Source: CALBPI01 sp963922335 (GTDB taxonomy: Bacteria; Pseudomonadota; Gammaproteobacteria; Steroidobacterales; Woeseiaceae). Taken from it: 64,000 bases of DNA. Under the pieces are notes generated by a model, which saw only the letters and a program-made list of their open reading frames with translations, ran no database searches and was not told the DNA's origin. Position numbers and translations under genes: made by a program. Positions 1 through 9,058 of this stretch are shown here, in pieces; the stretch's first letter is position 1; each line of letters starts with the position of its first letter. The stretch is from assembly GCA_963922335.1 (NCBI GenBank), contig CAWUIB010000007.1, forward strand, positions 143,672-207,671. Reading direction: 5' to 3'.

Positions 1-1094
1 AATTCAAAACGCTCACCGAATGGCACCGCTTCATACCGCTTGCCGAAAAATACCGACAATCCTTCAGTCTGTCCTGGGCTTGCATCGAGACGCGCCTGAT
101 TGGAGGCCTTTGCCTCCTTACTGGAACGAATGTAGAACGCGCTCGCAAACTTGAAAGGTTGATCCGCAAACCACGCGACCATCACATCGCTGAATGAATT
201 GTCACCGCCTGGATTGTTGCGCAAGTCGATGATCAACTGTTGCGCGCCGGCTTCGATGAACGTGGCGAATGCCTCATCGATGAATTCGACAAAACCACTG
301 TTGTCCCAGACCTGCTCCGGTTGCTCGACGTTGTAGAAGGGACCCGGTCGGAGATACGCCACGGTATCGCCCAGCATTTGCGCCGCGCGCTCAGTCCCAT
401 CGAGCGAAAAGTATTCAGAATGTTCTGACGTGTTCGCCCGCATTGCTTCTGTATTGAGCGCTGCAATCGAGACAGATCGTTTCTTCTGGTCGGTTCCGAG
501 GACAGTCAGGTCGAATTGGTCGACCGGACCAAGCTCTTCCCAAAGATACATATTGAACCAGTACTCAAGGAGAGACTCGGTAATGTAATCCGTGTCAGCC
601 GACACGTGTCCACCGGTGCGCGTCAGCCATGTTTTCGCAGGCTCCCCATTTATTTGGAGAATCTCCGTACCCGGAGTCAGGCTACGGTCGTCGGATCGAT
701 TGTCCTCAACGTACATCTGCCCGTCGGCTATGCGCAGGTACAACGGAAGAATGGCACCACCATTTTCTCGATAGGTTTCATATGGACTGCGATCGTAGTC
801 AATCCGTGCGTGCGCCACTTTGCCGAACGCAGTGAACTTTTGAAACAGCACGTTCGCCTGGTGGCGACTCATGGGTTTATCTAGCGTCGAGAGCGTCTGG
901 GCAAACAGCGCGTCGTATTGATCTTTGGTGCGGTTGGCAAACAGGTCGTAATGCGCACTCTGCAACCCAGCGTAGAGCGCGTGGAAGTCCTCCCGCAGGT
1001 CCTCGACCGAGAGCAGCTCGGGCTCTGCGGCAGCTGCGGGCGCACACAGGAGTAACAAGAGTAGCGGCAGGCAAAGGAGGGTTTTCAGGTTCAT
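1..1094 (-). CDS. Secreted S41-family (tail-specific protease-like) peptidase, C-terminus outside the window
   Basis: The reading frame is open from an ATG at 1094 to the window edge (about 364 codons), so the C-terminal part is missing. It begins with a signal peptide (hydrophobic run of leucines, then CAPAAAAEP). The segment LIIDLRNNPGGDNS, near the visible end, matches the start of the S41/TSPc peptidase core (RNNPGG type). The catalytic serine and lysine of this family lie further on and cannot be checked here. A GGAG lies about 9 bases before the ATG. S41 peptidases usually cleave or bind C-termini in the periplasm. The gene is divergent from a CadC-like regulator, with an 11-bp repeat array in the 138-bp gap, so it is a likely target of that regulator (inference). 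Confidence 0.75.
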   Translation of the reverse strand, partial: MNLKTLLCLPLLLLLLCAPAAAAEPELLSVEDLREDFHALYAGLQSAHYDLFANRTKDQYDALFAQTLSTLDKPMSRHQANVLFQKFTAFGKVAHARIDYDRSPYETYRENGGAILPLYLRIADGQMYVEDNRSDDRSLTPGTEILQINGEPAKTWLTRTGGHVSADTDYITESLLEYWFNMYLWEELGPVDQFDLTVLGTDQKKRSVSIAALNTEAMRANTSEHSEYFSLDGTERAAQMLGDTVAYLRPGPFYNVEQPEQVWDNSGFVEFIDEAFATFIEAGAQQLIIDLRNNPGGDNSFSDVMVAWFADQPFKFASAFYIRSSKEAKASNQARLDASPGQTEGLSVFFGKRYEAVPFGERFE

Positions 1095-1149
1095 GACGAA
1101 GGTCTCCGTAAATCAAGTCGCGAGTTCAACGCTCGGCCGCCAAAAGCGC

Positions 1150-1193
1150 CATGACCGAACCCGCCCGCATTCCTCCCGAAATCCTGACGAGAG
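1150..1193. promoter_or_regulatory. 11-bp-period direct repeats upstream of the first CadC-like regulator
   Basis: Read in rows of 11 from 1150, the sequence is catgaccgaac, ccgcccgcatt, cctcccgaaat, cctgacgagag. Each row starts with a CC/CA and the TGAC core recurs in phase. A CTGATTT follows at 1203. The same arrangement with better-conserved units lies before the other two regulators of this family in the window (9889 and 33379). This is the weakest of the three copies. An 11-bp step is the spacing of direct-repeat operators bound by OmpR/PhoB-type winged helices, which these regulators carry. Confidence 0.5.
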
Positions 1194-1232
1194 CATAACC
1201 TACTGATTTTCTGAAAAGTTGCGGCTAGTATT

Positions 1233-2471
1233 TTGAACATGACAACACATGCGCAATTGCAGGTAGGTGCGTGGCGGATCGACGGACCTGGCTGTCGTAT
1301 TCATCGAGATGACATCAGCATGAGTCTCGAACCAAAGGTAATGGACCTTCTGCTTGTGCTCACGGAGCGCGCCGGTCAGGTCGTTGGCAAGGACGCATTA
1401 CTCGAGCTGCTATGGCCGGGCGTTATCGTCGGAGAGGACACGCTGGCAAGGACGATTTCCAAGCTACGCAACGCGCTGGACGACAGCGCGAAGTCTCCCG
1501 AATACATCGAAACGGTCCCGAAGCGCGGCTATCGACTGATTGCACCGGTAGCATCTTTAACCGTTCGCTCAGATACCAGGGGAAAGACCAATCAGTGGTG
1601 GTCCGCTGCTGCAGCGGCGTTTGTTGCCGCACTGGTGTTCAGTTGGTGGAACGCAGATAAGTCACCCGTCGCGCCGGGGCAGGATAATCTGATGATGCGT
1701 CGTGCCGACGATTTCTATATGCGCTTCACTCAGGTCGACAATGCAGCCGCGATGGATCTTTACGAACGTGTCATCGCGGAAGATCCCGAGAATGGACTCG
1801 CCCATGCAGGGCTTGCCAGCACGTTAGTCCAACGCGTTATTCGTTACCCCGAGGATGGCCGTGGTGCGGATAGTGTTGGGCAGGCGCTCGCATCCGGAAT
1901 GACGCAAACACCTCAAGCAAAAGACTTACTATCGCGAGCGATACAACTTGCTGAGCGTTCGGTGCATCTCGCACCCGATGAACCCCTGGCCTACAAAGCA
2001 CTCGGATTGGCGTTGGCAGTTTCGGGTGATCTTGAGGGCGCGCGCCAGCAACATGAAAAAGCGCTCGAGCGCGACGAGTTTGCCTGGGAGCCGCTAATCA
2101 ACCTCGGCGAACTTGCGACGCTCGATGGACGCAAAAGTGATGCGATCACGCTATACAGTCGTGCCTACAATGCGATGCAACTTCGTTACGACGAGGCGCC
2201 CCAGCGCATTGGCCCTTGGCACGCACCACTTGGCGCGACGATCGCACGAATGTATCGGGAGCAGGGCGATTTTCAGGCAGCTGAAGTTTGGTATCGACGC
2301 ATTCTTCGACTCTCACCCTATGAACCGGAAGCCACCGGTGGACTGGCGCAAATTCTCGCAAGGTCAGGTGATCTGCGGGCAGCACTCTCGTTATGTCGCA
2401 ACCTCTCTGCCGCCGGCTCGGGGCACATCACCTGCGATGAATTGCTAGCTAATTCGGTTGCAACACCATGA
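1233..2471 (+). CDS. CadC/ToxR-like membrane transcription regulator with TPR repeats
   Basis: A 412-aa protein with three parts. Residues about 10-105 form an OmpR/CadC winged helix, ending in the characteristic IETVPKRGYRLIAPV. One transmembrane segment follows at about 120-140 (QWWSAAAAAFVAALVFSWW). The periplasmic part carries TPR-like helices to the C-terminus. The frame can start at TTG 1233 or ATG 1239. No clear ribosome-binding site separates them; the two related regulators in this window also use TTG. There is no receiver domain, so DNA binding is probably controlled through the membrane or periplasmic TPR part, as in ToxR and CadC. The stop overlaps the sulfatase start (ATGA), which implies co-translation with the sulfatase. 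The regulator is shorter than its two relatives at 10028 and 33518 and lacks their TolB-like segment. Confidence 0.8.
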   Translation: MNMTTHAQLQVGAWRIDGPGCRIHRDDISMSLEPKVMDLLLVLTERAGQVVGKDALLELLWPGVIVGEDTLARTISKLRNALDDSAKSPEYIETVPKRGYRLIAPVASLTVRSDTRGKTNQWWSAAAAAFVAALVFSWWNADKSPVAPGQDNLMMRRADDFYMRFTQVDNAAAMDLYERVIAEDPENGLAHAGLASTLVQRVIRYPEDGRGADSVGQALASGMTQTPQAKDLLSRAIQLAERSVHLAPDEPLAYKALGLALAVSGDLEGARQQHEKALERDEFAWEPLINLGELATLDGRKSDAITLYSRAYNAMQLRYDEAPQRIGPWHAPLGATIARMYREQGDFQAAEVWYRRILRLSPYEPEATGGLAQILARSGDLRAALSLCRNLSAAGSGHITCDELLANSVATP

Positions 2472-3847
2472 ACAAAAATTGGTCGCTTTTGCTCTTGATC
2501 CTGATCAGTGCCGGCGCGAGTGCCACAACACACCCGAATGTCCTGATCATCTATGTCGATGACCTCGGTTACGGCGATCTCGCGAGCTTCGGACACCCGG
2601 TTATCAAGACACCGAATCTTGACGCGTTGGCTAACGACGGTCTAACGCTCACCAACTACTACGCGCCATCGCCACTTTGTTCTCCGTCGCGTGCCGCTCT
2701 ACTCACCGGTCGTCACCCGTATCGCACCGGCATCAAAAGCTGGATTCCGGAAGGTACGGGTATCTTTCTGAAAGACGAAGAAGTCACCTTGGCAGAGGTG
2801 CTCCAACCGCTCGGATATCAGACAGCACTCGTCGGCAAATGGCACCTGAATTCCAATCTCGCCAGCAAAGACGAGCCGCAACCGACCGACCAGGGCTTCG
2901 ACTACTTTTTTGGACACAACGCGTTTCAGATTCCTACGAGCCGAAACCCCATCAACATCCATCGAGGGCATGATCCGGTCGGCGAACAGTCAGGCTACAT
3001 CGCACAGATCTATGTTGATGAGGCCGTCGATTGGCTCTCGAATCGAAATAGGGAAGCGCCGTTCTTTCTCATGTTCAACATGGCGGAGCCCCACACGACC
3101 TTCGAGAATCCGCCTGAGTTCAATGCGTTGTACGAAGCATTCACGCAAGGAGAGATCGTGCCGATCCCCTCCGGCGGCGAACAGCCGCCTAGTGAACTGC
3201 TAATCCCTCGCGGTCCGGGCGAGTACTACGCCAACATTACTTATATGGATCACCAGATCGGCCGGTTGCTCGATGCCATGCACGAGCAAGATGTATACGA
3301 CGACACGATCATCGTGTTCGCGAGTGACAACGGGCCCGTCACGGAGAACTGGCGGACCTGGTGGGAAGTCAATGCACACGGCAGCACAGGTGGCCTGCGT
3401 GGCCGAAAGCACCGCGTCTACGAGGGTGGCATTCGCGTGCCTGCCATCATTCGAATCCCCGGAGTTACAGAACCGGGTGCAACCTCGGACGAACTCATCA
3501 TCGGCACCGATCTGTTCACCACGCTGGCGGCAATACTTGGCGCAGACGTCCCGGATGATCGTCCGATCGATGGTCTCGATGTCACCAATGCGCTGCGTGG
3601 TCGGTCCTTGTCGGAGCGAACACTCCTGTGGGCGTTGGAGAACGCCGACGGTCCAGACTTCGCCTACCGACAAGGAGATTGGAAATTACTGATCGACACA
3701 GCGCTGAATCCGGTAGCGCTTTATAACCTTGACGAAGACCCGCTGGAGTTACTGGATGCCTCACGCGCGGAGCCTGAGATAGTCGAGCGAATGCTGGCAC
3801 AGTTTAAAAAGGAATATTCTGTACTTGAGCCTGACTATGGGAGCTGA
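2468..3847 (+). CDS. Secreted sulfatase (arylsulfatase / N-acetylgalactosamine-sulfatase type)
   Basis: A 459-aa protein with a cleavable signal peptide (residues 1-20). The formylglycine site is CSPSR at residues 71-75, the C-x-P-x-R consensus of type I sulfatases, followed by AALLTGRHPYR. The early DD at 31-32 (YVDDLGYGD) and the later ASDNG segment supply the usual calcium ligands. It would hydrolyse sulfate esters in the periplasm or outside the cell, possibly on algal or animal polysaccharides; the substrate cannot be read from the sequence. Activity would need a formylglycine-generating enzyme, which is not in this window. The start overlaps the regulator stop by four bases. The hydrolase at 3851 follows after three bases, so the three genes probably form one transcript. 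Confidence 0.9.
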   Translation: MNKNWSLLLLILISAGASATTHPNVLIIYVDDLGYGDLASFGHPVIKTPNLDALANDGLTLTNYYAPSPLCSPSRAALLTGRHPYRTGIKSWIPEGTGIFLKDEEVTLAEVLQPLGYQTALVGKWHLNSNLASKDEPQPTDQGFDYFFGHNAFQIPTSRNPINIHRGHDPVGEQSGYIAQIYVDEAVDWLSNRNREAPFFLMFNMAEPHTTFENPPEFNALYEAFTQGEIVPIPSGGEQPPSELLIPRGPGEYYANITYMDHQIGRLLDAMHEQDVYDDTIIVFASDNGPVTENWRTWWEVNAHGSTGGLRGRKHRVYEGGIRVPAIIRIPGVTEPGATSDELIIGTDLFTTLAAILGADVPDDRPIDGLDVTNALRGRSLSERTLLWALENADGPDFAYRQGDWKLLIDTALNPVALYNLDEDPLELLDASRAEPEIVERMLAQFKKEYSVLEPDYGS

Positions 3848-3850
3848 AGC

Positions 3851-5362
3851 GTGAGCACACTGCTGGTCTTTGTTCATGGTTGGAGCGTCACCAATACCAA
3901 CACCTACGGCGGACTGCCGGACCGCCTTCGTAACGAAGCGAAAGCCGCGGGGCTCGGAATCGAGTTTCGTCACGTGTATCTCGGGCGCTACATAAGCTTC
4001 CACGATGAGGTCACACTGGCTGATGTTGCCCGCGCTTTCGACGCGGCCGTTAACGACACCCTCGGCACCGAGATCGCGGCCGGAAAGCGCTTTGCTTGTA
4101 TCACACACTCGACCGGAGGCCCTGTTGTACGCGAATGGTGGTCACGCTACTGGAGCAAGCAATCGGCAAACATCGAATGTCCAATGAGTCACCTCATCAT
4201 GCTCGCACCAGCAAACTTTGGTTCAGCACTCGCCCAAATCGGCAAGGCGCGCCTCGGTCGGCTCAAGAGCTGGTTCAACGGGGTGGAGCCCGGAACCGGC
4301 GTCCTCGACTGGTTGGAACTCGGCAGTCGCTCCGCGTGGGCGCTCAATACGGAATGGATCAGGAGCGGCGCTCGCAAGATGATCAATCAGGGCGCCTACC
4401 CGTTCGTACTGACCGGACAAACCATTGATCGAAAATTCTACGACCATCTGAATTCGTACACCGGCGAAACCGGATCGGACGGTGTAGTTCGCGTCGCAGC
4501 GGCGAATATGAATGCGCGCTACATCCGGTTCGAGCAGGAAACACCGAGAACATCCAAGGGCAAGTTGATTGCCCCGCTGCTCGAACCGACCGAAGTAAAA
4601 ACCGCACCCACAACCGCAATGCGTATCGTGCGCGGCGCGGCTCATAGCGGCAGCGACAAAGGCATCATGCGCAGCGTTTATCGCCCAGAGAATCACCCGC
4701 GCGGCAAGGACGTCACCGACAGCATCCTCCAGTGCCTCGCCGTTTCTGATAAGGACGCGTACAAAGCGCTCACCGCCGATCATGCACAGCAAAGCACTGC
4801 GGTTCAGAAAGAGGAGCAAATCGAGGTCGAGGAGCGCTTGCTACTGCGTGATCCGGTCTTCGTCCACGACCGCTACAGCATGGTGATTTTCCGGATCACG
4901 GATGATCAGGGTTATCCCGTTAATGACTTCGATCTTTTGATCACAGCGGGCACCGAGGGTGATCCCAACCGCCTACCCTCAGGATTCCTGGTCGATCGCC
5001 AGCAGAACCGGCGCTCACGCAACACGGTGACACTGTATTTCAACTATGACGTGATGATCGGCAGTCCTGAGATTCGCCACGACGGGCGTGTGATTCGCGA
5101 CGCCTCGGATGGCGCCGGTTGTCTCGGATTTCGTATCGACGCGCGGCCAACCGATGGCTTCGTTCACTATCTGCCCTGCGAGGCGAAGGCGGACGCCGAC
5201 AAGTTGAAGCAAGTCCTCCAGCCCAACCAGACGACGCTGATCGATATCCAAGTGTCTCGAGTCGTTCACAAGCCGGTGTTTGAGATCGACAAGACGAAGA
5301 CCTCCCCTGCCGAAACCCGTGATTTCAAGCGCATCAAGCCCGGTAAAGCCGTTCTGGACTAA
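3851..5362 (+). CDS. Alpha/beta-hydrolase (lipase-like) with C-terminal beta domain
   Basis: A 503-aa protein starting at GTG 3851, three bases after the sulfatase stop. The N-terminal half is an alpha/beta-hydrolase: FVHGW near residue 8 would form the oxyanion hole, and THSTGGPV near residue 86 is the nucleophile elbow (S in H-S-T-G-G). A loop with APANFGSALAQIG resembles lipases and PGAP1-like esterases. Residues from about 330 on look like an all-beta domain of unknown role. No signal peptide is visible, so it is probably cytoplasmic even though it shares a transcript with a secreted sulfatase. The substrate is unknown; an ester or lipid is the most likely guess. Confidence 0.75.
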   Translation: MSTLLVFVHGWSVTNTNTYGGLPDRLRNEAKAAGLGIEFRHVYLGRYISFHDEVTLADVARAFDAAVNDTLGTEIAAGKRFACITHSTGGPVVREWWSRYWSKQSANIECPMSHLIMLAPANFGSALAQIGKARLGRLKSWFNGVEPGTGVLDWLELGSRSAWALNTEWIRSGARKMINQGAYPFVLTGQTIDRKFYDHLNSYTGETGSDGVVRVAAANMNARYIRFEQETPRTSKGKLIAPLLEPTEVKTAPTTAMRIVRGAAHSGSDKGIMRSVYRPENHPRGKDVTDSILQCLAVSDKDAYKALTADHAQQSTAVQKEEQIEVEERLLLRDPVFVHDRYSMVIFRITDDQGYPVNDFDLLITAGTEGDPNRLPSGFLVDRQQNRRSRNTVTLYFNYDVMIGSPEIRHDGRVIRDASDGAGCLGFRIDARPTDGFVHYLPCEAKADADKLKQVLQPNQTTLIDIQVSRVVHKPVFEIDKTKTSPAETRDFKRIKPGKAVLD

Positions 5363-5400
5363 AAAATTTAACCTGCGATGTCGGACTCGCTGGCAGCGCG

Positions 5401-5859
5401 CTAGTTATCCTCACTCGATGACGACAACCGCTCGAACTTAAGATGCTCCGGGGCCCACGCGGGAACACAAGTCACGACCAACAGTAGTTCTTCGTCTCCG
5501 TTATTCTTGATGTTGTGCCACTCATCGGCAGCGATCACGACTGTATCGCCCGGCACTAACTGCTGAATTTCATCTTCGACCATCATCAAGCCGGTTCCGG
5601 ACACGACATGGTAGACCTCCTCCATCACGTGATGGTGGGGCACGATTTCGACGCCGACCGGGATCTTGATCTCAGCGATGCTCATCGACTCGACCGAAGA
5701 GTTTCGCGGACTGATGATCTCCCTGGCGACGGCTTTATCTTCAGCCTCGTACCACGGCTGATCTTCGAGCTTGACCACTTCAACAGGGTCACCGATGGCT
5801 ACCTGAAGTGAAGCCAGCACAACGCCGCCGGTCAGCAACACGTTCCGCAAAATACTCAT
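5401..5859 (-). CDS. Secreted cupin-domain protein
   Basis: A 152-aa protein. I chose the ATG at 5859 because GGGAG lies about 9 bases upstream and a signal peptide follows directly (MSILRNVLLTGGVVLASLQVAIG). The rest is a single cupin. PHHHVMEEVYHVVSGTG supplies the metal-binding histidines and glutamate of motif 1, and PGDTVVIAADEWHNIKN supplies the histidine of motif 2. Such small cupins can bind a metal or small ligand, or act as dioxygenases; nothing fixes the role here. It is convergent with the hydrolase at 3851 and back to back with the next gene on the plus strand. Confidence 0.8.
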   Translation of the reverse strand: MSILRNVLLTGGVVLASLQVAIGDPVEVVKLEDQPWYEAEDKAVAREIISPRNSSVESMSIAEIKIPVGVEIVPHHHVMEEVYHVVSGTGLMMVEDEIQQLVPGDTVVIAADEWHNIKNNGDEELLLVVTCVPAWAPEHLKFERLSSSSEDN

Positions 5860-5907
5860 GTGAGCTACTCCCGATCTCAGAATCGAACTACAGGTATAGT
5901 ACGCACC

Positions 5908-7311
5908 GTGAAAGGGAGACAACCAGTACGGCGAGTGTTGGCCGCGGCGGTGCTATGTGCGTCATTGTTTGGCATAGCGGCGCCGACAATCAGTGTCGCC
6001 CAGTGGCCGCAGCAAAGTTGCAGCCTCAGGCACCGTATTCCCGTCAACATCACTGCAACGACGGGCGTGCACAACTCGGAAACCCGTATCGAACTCGAGA
6101 GCTCGGACTTCCCTTCCGAGTACACCTTCTCGAGTACGGGCGAGGACGTACGCGTATTTCGATCAGACGACAGCACGCCGGTCGACTTTGTCGTATCAGG
6201 ATGGTCGCCGCTCACGCGGTCTGCAGTGGTCTACGTACGTTTGCCCTCAATTCCCAGTGGCGCATCGGAACTGATCTATATTTATGTCGGCGATGAAGCC
6301 CTCAGTGCAGCAGACAACGCACCTGCAGTATTCCCGGATCTCGGTGTGCGTCTTCGCAGCCGTGTGTCATCGGCCGACCCAACCAGCCCAGCTTCTGCAT
6401 TGGCCGCATTCTCAGCAGCAACATCGGATGTTGACGATCGGGTACGCACGACCGTCACAGGCTTGAACAACAGGGCACTCGGTGGGAGCCGCGGTGACTT
6501 TGGGTGGTGCATCAGTGCGGTTATCAATGTCACACCGTCGACCGCTGGCACCTGGGGCTTCCGATATGGCGCCGACTTTGGGCGCGGCGGCCACCTGTTC
6601 GTCAGCGAGCGATCGCTGGAAGAGGATTGGAACGACGATCTCTGGTGGTCCGGCAACTATGCCAATACCGGTGAGACGCTCGAAGGCACCATTGATCTCG
6701 CGCCAGGCTGGCATCGATACGAGGCACTCGGCTTTGAGGGCTGTTGCGATGGTGCTGTTGGTTTTCAGGCGAGACCGCCCGGTGGCAGCTGGCAGGACCT
6801 CAGCAGCAGCAACTTTGATATCCGTGGTGCTCAGTGCGTCAATCTCACTGCCAATGTGAGCAAGTCGCCACCTGAGAGTTGCGTGACGAACCTGACCGTC
6901 GCCAAGACGGTCAACGTCGACGCGAGCAGCGATACCGAGTTCTTCATTCCCGGCACGATCGTGCGTTACGACATTCGAGTCGAAAACCCCGGCCAGCGTG
7001 TCGATCCCACAACTCTGGTGCTAACTGATGCATTCCCGGATGAAGTCTCGTTGTTAGTGAGCGGTCCAGGTGTATTTGAGTTTACGGACGGCTCGACCGC
7101 GTCGGGTGTCGGCTTTACCTACAGCGGACCTGCGAGCACGTCGGATAGCGTGGAATTTTCCACCGACGGCGTGGACTTTACTTACGCGCCTACCAGCCCG
7201 GTCGACTCCGCGGTAACGCATATTCGATTGAGACCATCGGGCGCGATGAATCCAAGCGCCGGTTCGGCGACACCGAGCTTTACCATCACTGTTTTAGGCG
7301 TTCTGCAGTAG
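5908..7311 (+). CDS. Secreted DUF2341-like / beta-sandwich surface protein
   Basis: About 467 aa from GTG 5908; the frame stays open upstream to GTG 5860. I prefer 5908 because a signal peptide then starts at once (VKGRQPVRRVLAAAVL, cut after SVAQ). The N-terminal 100 residues resemble DUF2341 (RIPVNITATTGVHNSETRIEL and a concanavalin-like fold). The middle contains GFEGCCDG, a cysteine motif seen in PA14-like secreted proteins. The last 140 residues look like a DUF11/Ig-type domain (TVAKTVNVD, VRYDIRVENPG, DAFPDEV). No anchor or sorting tail is visible. It is probably an exported adhesin or matrix-type protein. A TATAGT at 5895 would place the transcript start almost on the GTG. Confidence 0.65.
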   Translation: MKGRQPVRRVLAAAVLCASLFGIAAPTISVAQWPQQSCSLRHRIPVNITATTGVHNSETRIELESSDFPSEYTFSSTGEDVRVFRSDDSTPVDFVVSGWSPLTRSAVVYVRLPSIPSGASELIYIYVGDEALSAADNAPAVFPDLGVRLRSRVSSADPTSPASALAAFSAATSDVDDRVRTTVTGLNNRALGGSRGDFGWCISAVINVTPSTAGTWGFRYGADFGRGGHLFVSERSLEEDWNDDLWWSGNYANTGETLEGTIDLAPGWHRYEALGFEGCCDGAVGFQARPPGGSWQDLSSSNFDIRGAQCVNLTANVSKSPPESCVTNLTVAKTVNVDASSDTEFFIPGTIVRYDIRVENPGQRVDPTTLVLTDAFPDEVSLLVSGPGVFEFTDGSTASGVGFTYSGPASTSDSVEFSTDGVDFTYAPTSPVDSAVTHIRLRPSGAMNPSAGSATPSFTITVLGVLQ

Positions 7312-7359
7312 TCGTATCTGTTAGCCTCTGCGCTTGAGTTCAGGATTGAGGTACACCTT

Positions 7360-8439
7360 ATGAAGCGGTGCTCAGCAGTAGTGTTCATCCTCGCCACTTT
7401 CTTCAGTCAGACTGCCTCGGCAGTCTGGGATCCGCCAGAGCTCAGCGACGAAGACATGCAGCGCGCGGAACAGATGTACCAAACCTACTGTTCGCTTTGC
7501 CATGCTAAAGACCGCAGCGGTTATGCCGCCGATCATGCGCCCTCGCTCCGCTCGAAGTCTCTACTCAGCACCGGGATGCCGAGCTTTGTTTACCAGACCA
7601 TCGGCTGGGGTCGTGCAAACACAGCAATGGAAGGCTACAGCACTGAGATGGGTGGTCCGCTTAGCCGAGACGACATTTACCTGTTGACGAGTTGGTTGGC
7701 GCAGGTTGAACCCGTCGAGTTCATTGACCTACCCGAGGATGTTATCGAGGGTGACGCCAGCGAGGGCAAGGCCATCTATGCCGCAAACTGTGCAGAGTGT
7801 CACGGTGAGACGGGACAAGGCATTTCTGCTCCCTCACTTGGCGATCAGGCGCTGCTCACTCACGCCTCGGACCACTTTCTTCGCTACGCCATCGTGAACG
7901 GCCGCGACGGCACGCCTATGAAAAGATTCGCCGACAAACTCAGCGACGAGGAGATCAACAGTGTCGTCGCTTATCTTAGAAGCCAGTCTGCAGGCTGGAG
8001 TCCGAATCCACCGGAACTGGTGGAACCACCTTCACCTGACCAGTATGTGTTGAACCCGGACGGTGAAGATCCGGTGTTCACACTGCGAGATGATCGATAC
8101 GTACCAGCCGCCGAGGTGGTCGCTGCACTGGAGCAAAAGCGCCGTTTCATTCTTCTCGATACGCGTCCGGCATCGGCGTGGCAACGCAGTCACATTCCCG
8201 GCGCCGTGCCGATGCCTTACTACGGTGATAAAGAACGCGCAGGCGAGAACTTGCCGAATGACGGTACGTGGATTGTCGCTTACTGCGCCTGTCCTCACGC
8301 AGCATCCGACTACGTGATCAACAACTTGCAGGAACTGGGGTACAAAAATATGGCGGTCATCGACGAAGGTATTCTCAGATGGACCGCCATGGGGTTGCCA
8401 GTCACCTCAGGTGCACAATTGCAACAAGGGGCAGACTGA
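7360..8439 (+). CDS. Periplasmic dihaem cytochrome c fused to a rhodanese domain
   Basis: A 359-aa protein with a signal peptide (cut near residue 21). It has two c-type haem sites, CSLCH at 44-48 and CAECH at 144-148, with plausible axial methionines near residues 90 and 187. Residues about 245-350 are a rhodanese domain (ILLDTRPASAWQRSHIPGA) whose active-site loop reads CACPHA, with the sulfur-carrying cysteine at 309 or 311. The protein probably links electron transfer to sulfur or thiol chemistry in the periplasm, for example oxidation of a sulfane-sulfur compound; this is inference from the domain fusion. It stands alone on the plus strand, 48 bases after the DUF2341-like gene, and is convergent with the next gene. 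Confidence 0.88.
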   Translation: MKRCSAVVFILATFFSQTASAVWDPPELSDEDMQRAEQMYQTYCSLCHAKDRSGYAADHAPSLRSKSLLSTGMPSFVYQTIGWGRANTAMEGYSTEMGGPLSRDDIYLLTSWLAQVEPVEFIDLPEDVIEGDASEGKAIYAANCAECHGETGQGISAPSLGDQALLTHASDHFLRYAIVNGRDGTPMKRFADKLSDEEINSVVAYLRSQSAGWSPNPPELVEPPSPDQYVLNPDGEDPVFTLRDDRYVPAAEVVAALEQKRRFILLDTRPASAWQRSHIPGAVPMPYYGDKERAGENLPNDGTWIVAYCACPHAASDYVINNLQELGYKNMAVIDEGILRWTAMGLPVTSGAQLQQGAD

Positions 8440-8441
8440 GC

Positions 8442-8951
8442 TCAACCTTCCAGAGGCACTCGCACGGAAACCGCGACAATCTCGTAACGTGGCCCCGCTT
8501 TAAACGCGTTGGAATCACCAGCGTCAGCGTTAAAGTGTGCAGCCTGTTCTTCGGTCATTTCATGCGCCACGAGCTGACCGTGCAGCGTCACCGTCTTGCC
8601 GCTGATGTCTGTCGGGACGAAGAAGCTGTAGTCCTTGAACGAGACTCTCACGAGATGCTCGCCTTGCTGCGCTACAAAGAAGCAACCTTTCTTCTGGCAG
8701 ACCTGCTTCACCTTGGTAGTGATCTGCACATCAGCGTCGACGAAGTCAGCCGGCGCTGCCATCACATCGCCCAACGACAACTCGGAATCCACCTCTGGCA
8801 ATACGCTGCCAAACGTCTCGTGGGTGTCGGTCACTTCCACAGGTTCAGACAATCGAATTGCGCCCTCGTGACCGTGGTCGGCAATCGCACTTTGCATCGT
8901 GAACAGCGCCAGGGCGACACCAAAAGTATTGATGGTTCGGTTGATCTGCAT
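8442..8951 (-). CDS. Secreted DUF4920-like protein
   Basis: A 169-aa protein. The ATG at 8951 has a GGAG about 8 bases upstream and begins a signal peptide (MQINRTINTFGVALALFTMQSAIA). The mature part has the DUF4920 pattern: TFGSVLP, then VQITTKVKQVCQKKGCFFVAQQ with two cysteines in CQKKGC, then VRVSFKDYSFFVPTDISGKTVTLHGQL. This family has an OB-like fold and is periplasmic; its function is unknown to me. Metal binding has been suggested by the cysteine pair but is not shown. It is convergent with the cytochrome-rhodanese gene, with only two bases between the stops, so the pair may be co-regulated or simply packed. Confidence 0.75.
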   Translation of the reverse strand: MQINRTINTFGVALALFTMQSAIADHGHEGAIRLSEPVEVTDTHETFGSVLPEVDSELSLGDVMAAPADFVDADVQITTKVKQVCQKKGCFFVAQQGEHLVRVSFKDYSFFVPTDISGKTVTLHGQLVAHEMTEEQAAHFNADAGDSNAFKAGPRYEIVAVSVRVPLEG

Positions 8952-9002
8952 TACGTACTCCAGGCTCATTTGAGTTGCGTACCGACGCCCCAAGTATAAC
9001 GC

Positions 9003-9036
9003 GAAAGCCCCCGCAACCTGGGTTGCGAGGGCTTTC
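9003..9036 (-). terminator. Hairpin after the secreted-protein gene at 9059
   Basis: An almost perfect inverted repeat (GAAAGCCCCCGCAACC, two-base loop, GGTTGCGAGGGCTTTC) lies 22 bases after the stop of the minus-strand gene. The arms start with AAA and end with TTT, so it can terminate in both directions, but the T run is short. Confidence 0.65.
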
Positions 9037-9058
9037 AGCCGGTCTAGCGGATTGGAGG

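Noticed and set aside
5860..5907. Earlier GTG start for the DUF2341-like gene
   Set aside because: It would add 16 residues before the signal peptide and abuts the divergent cupin start, leaving no promoter space.
8268..8999. Plus-strand frame of about 243 codons opposite the DUF4920-like gene
   Set aside because: The minus strand has a signal peptide, ribosome-binding site and known family; the plus frame has none.
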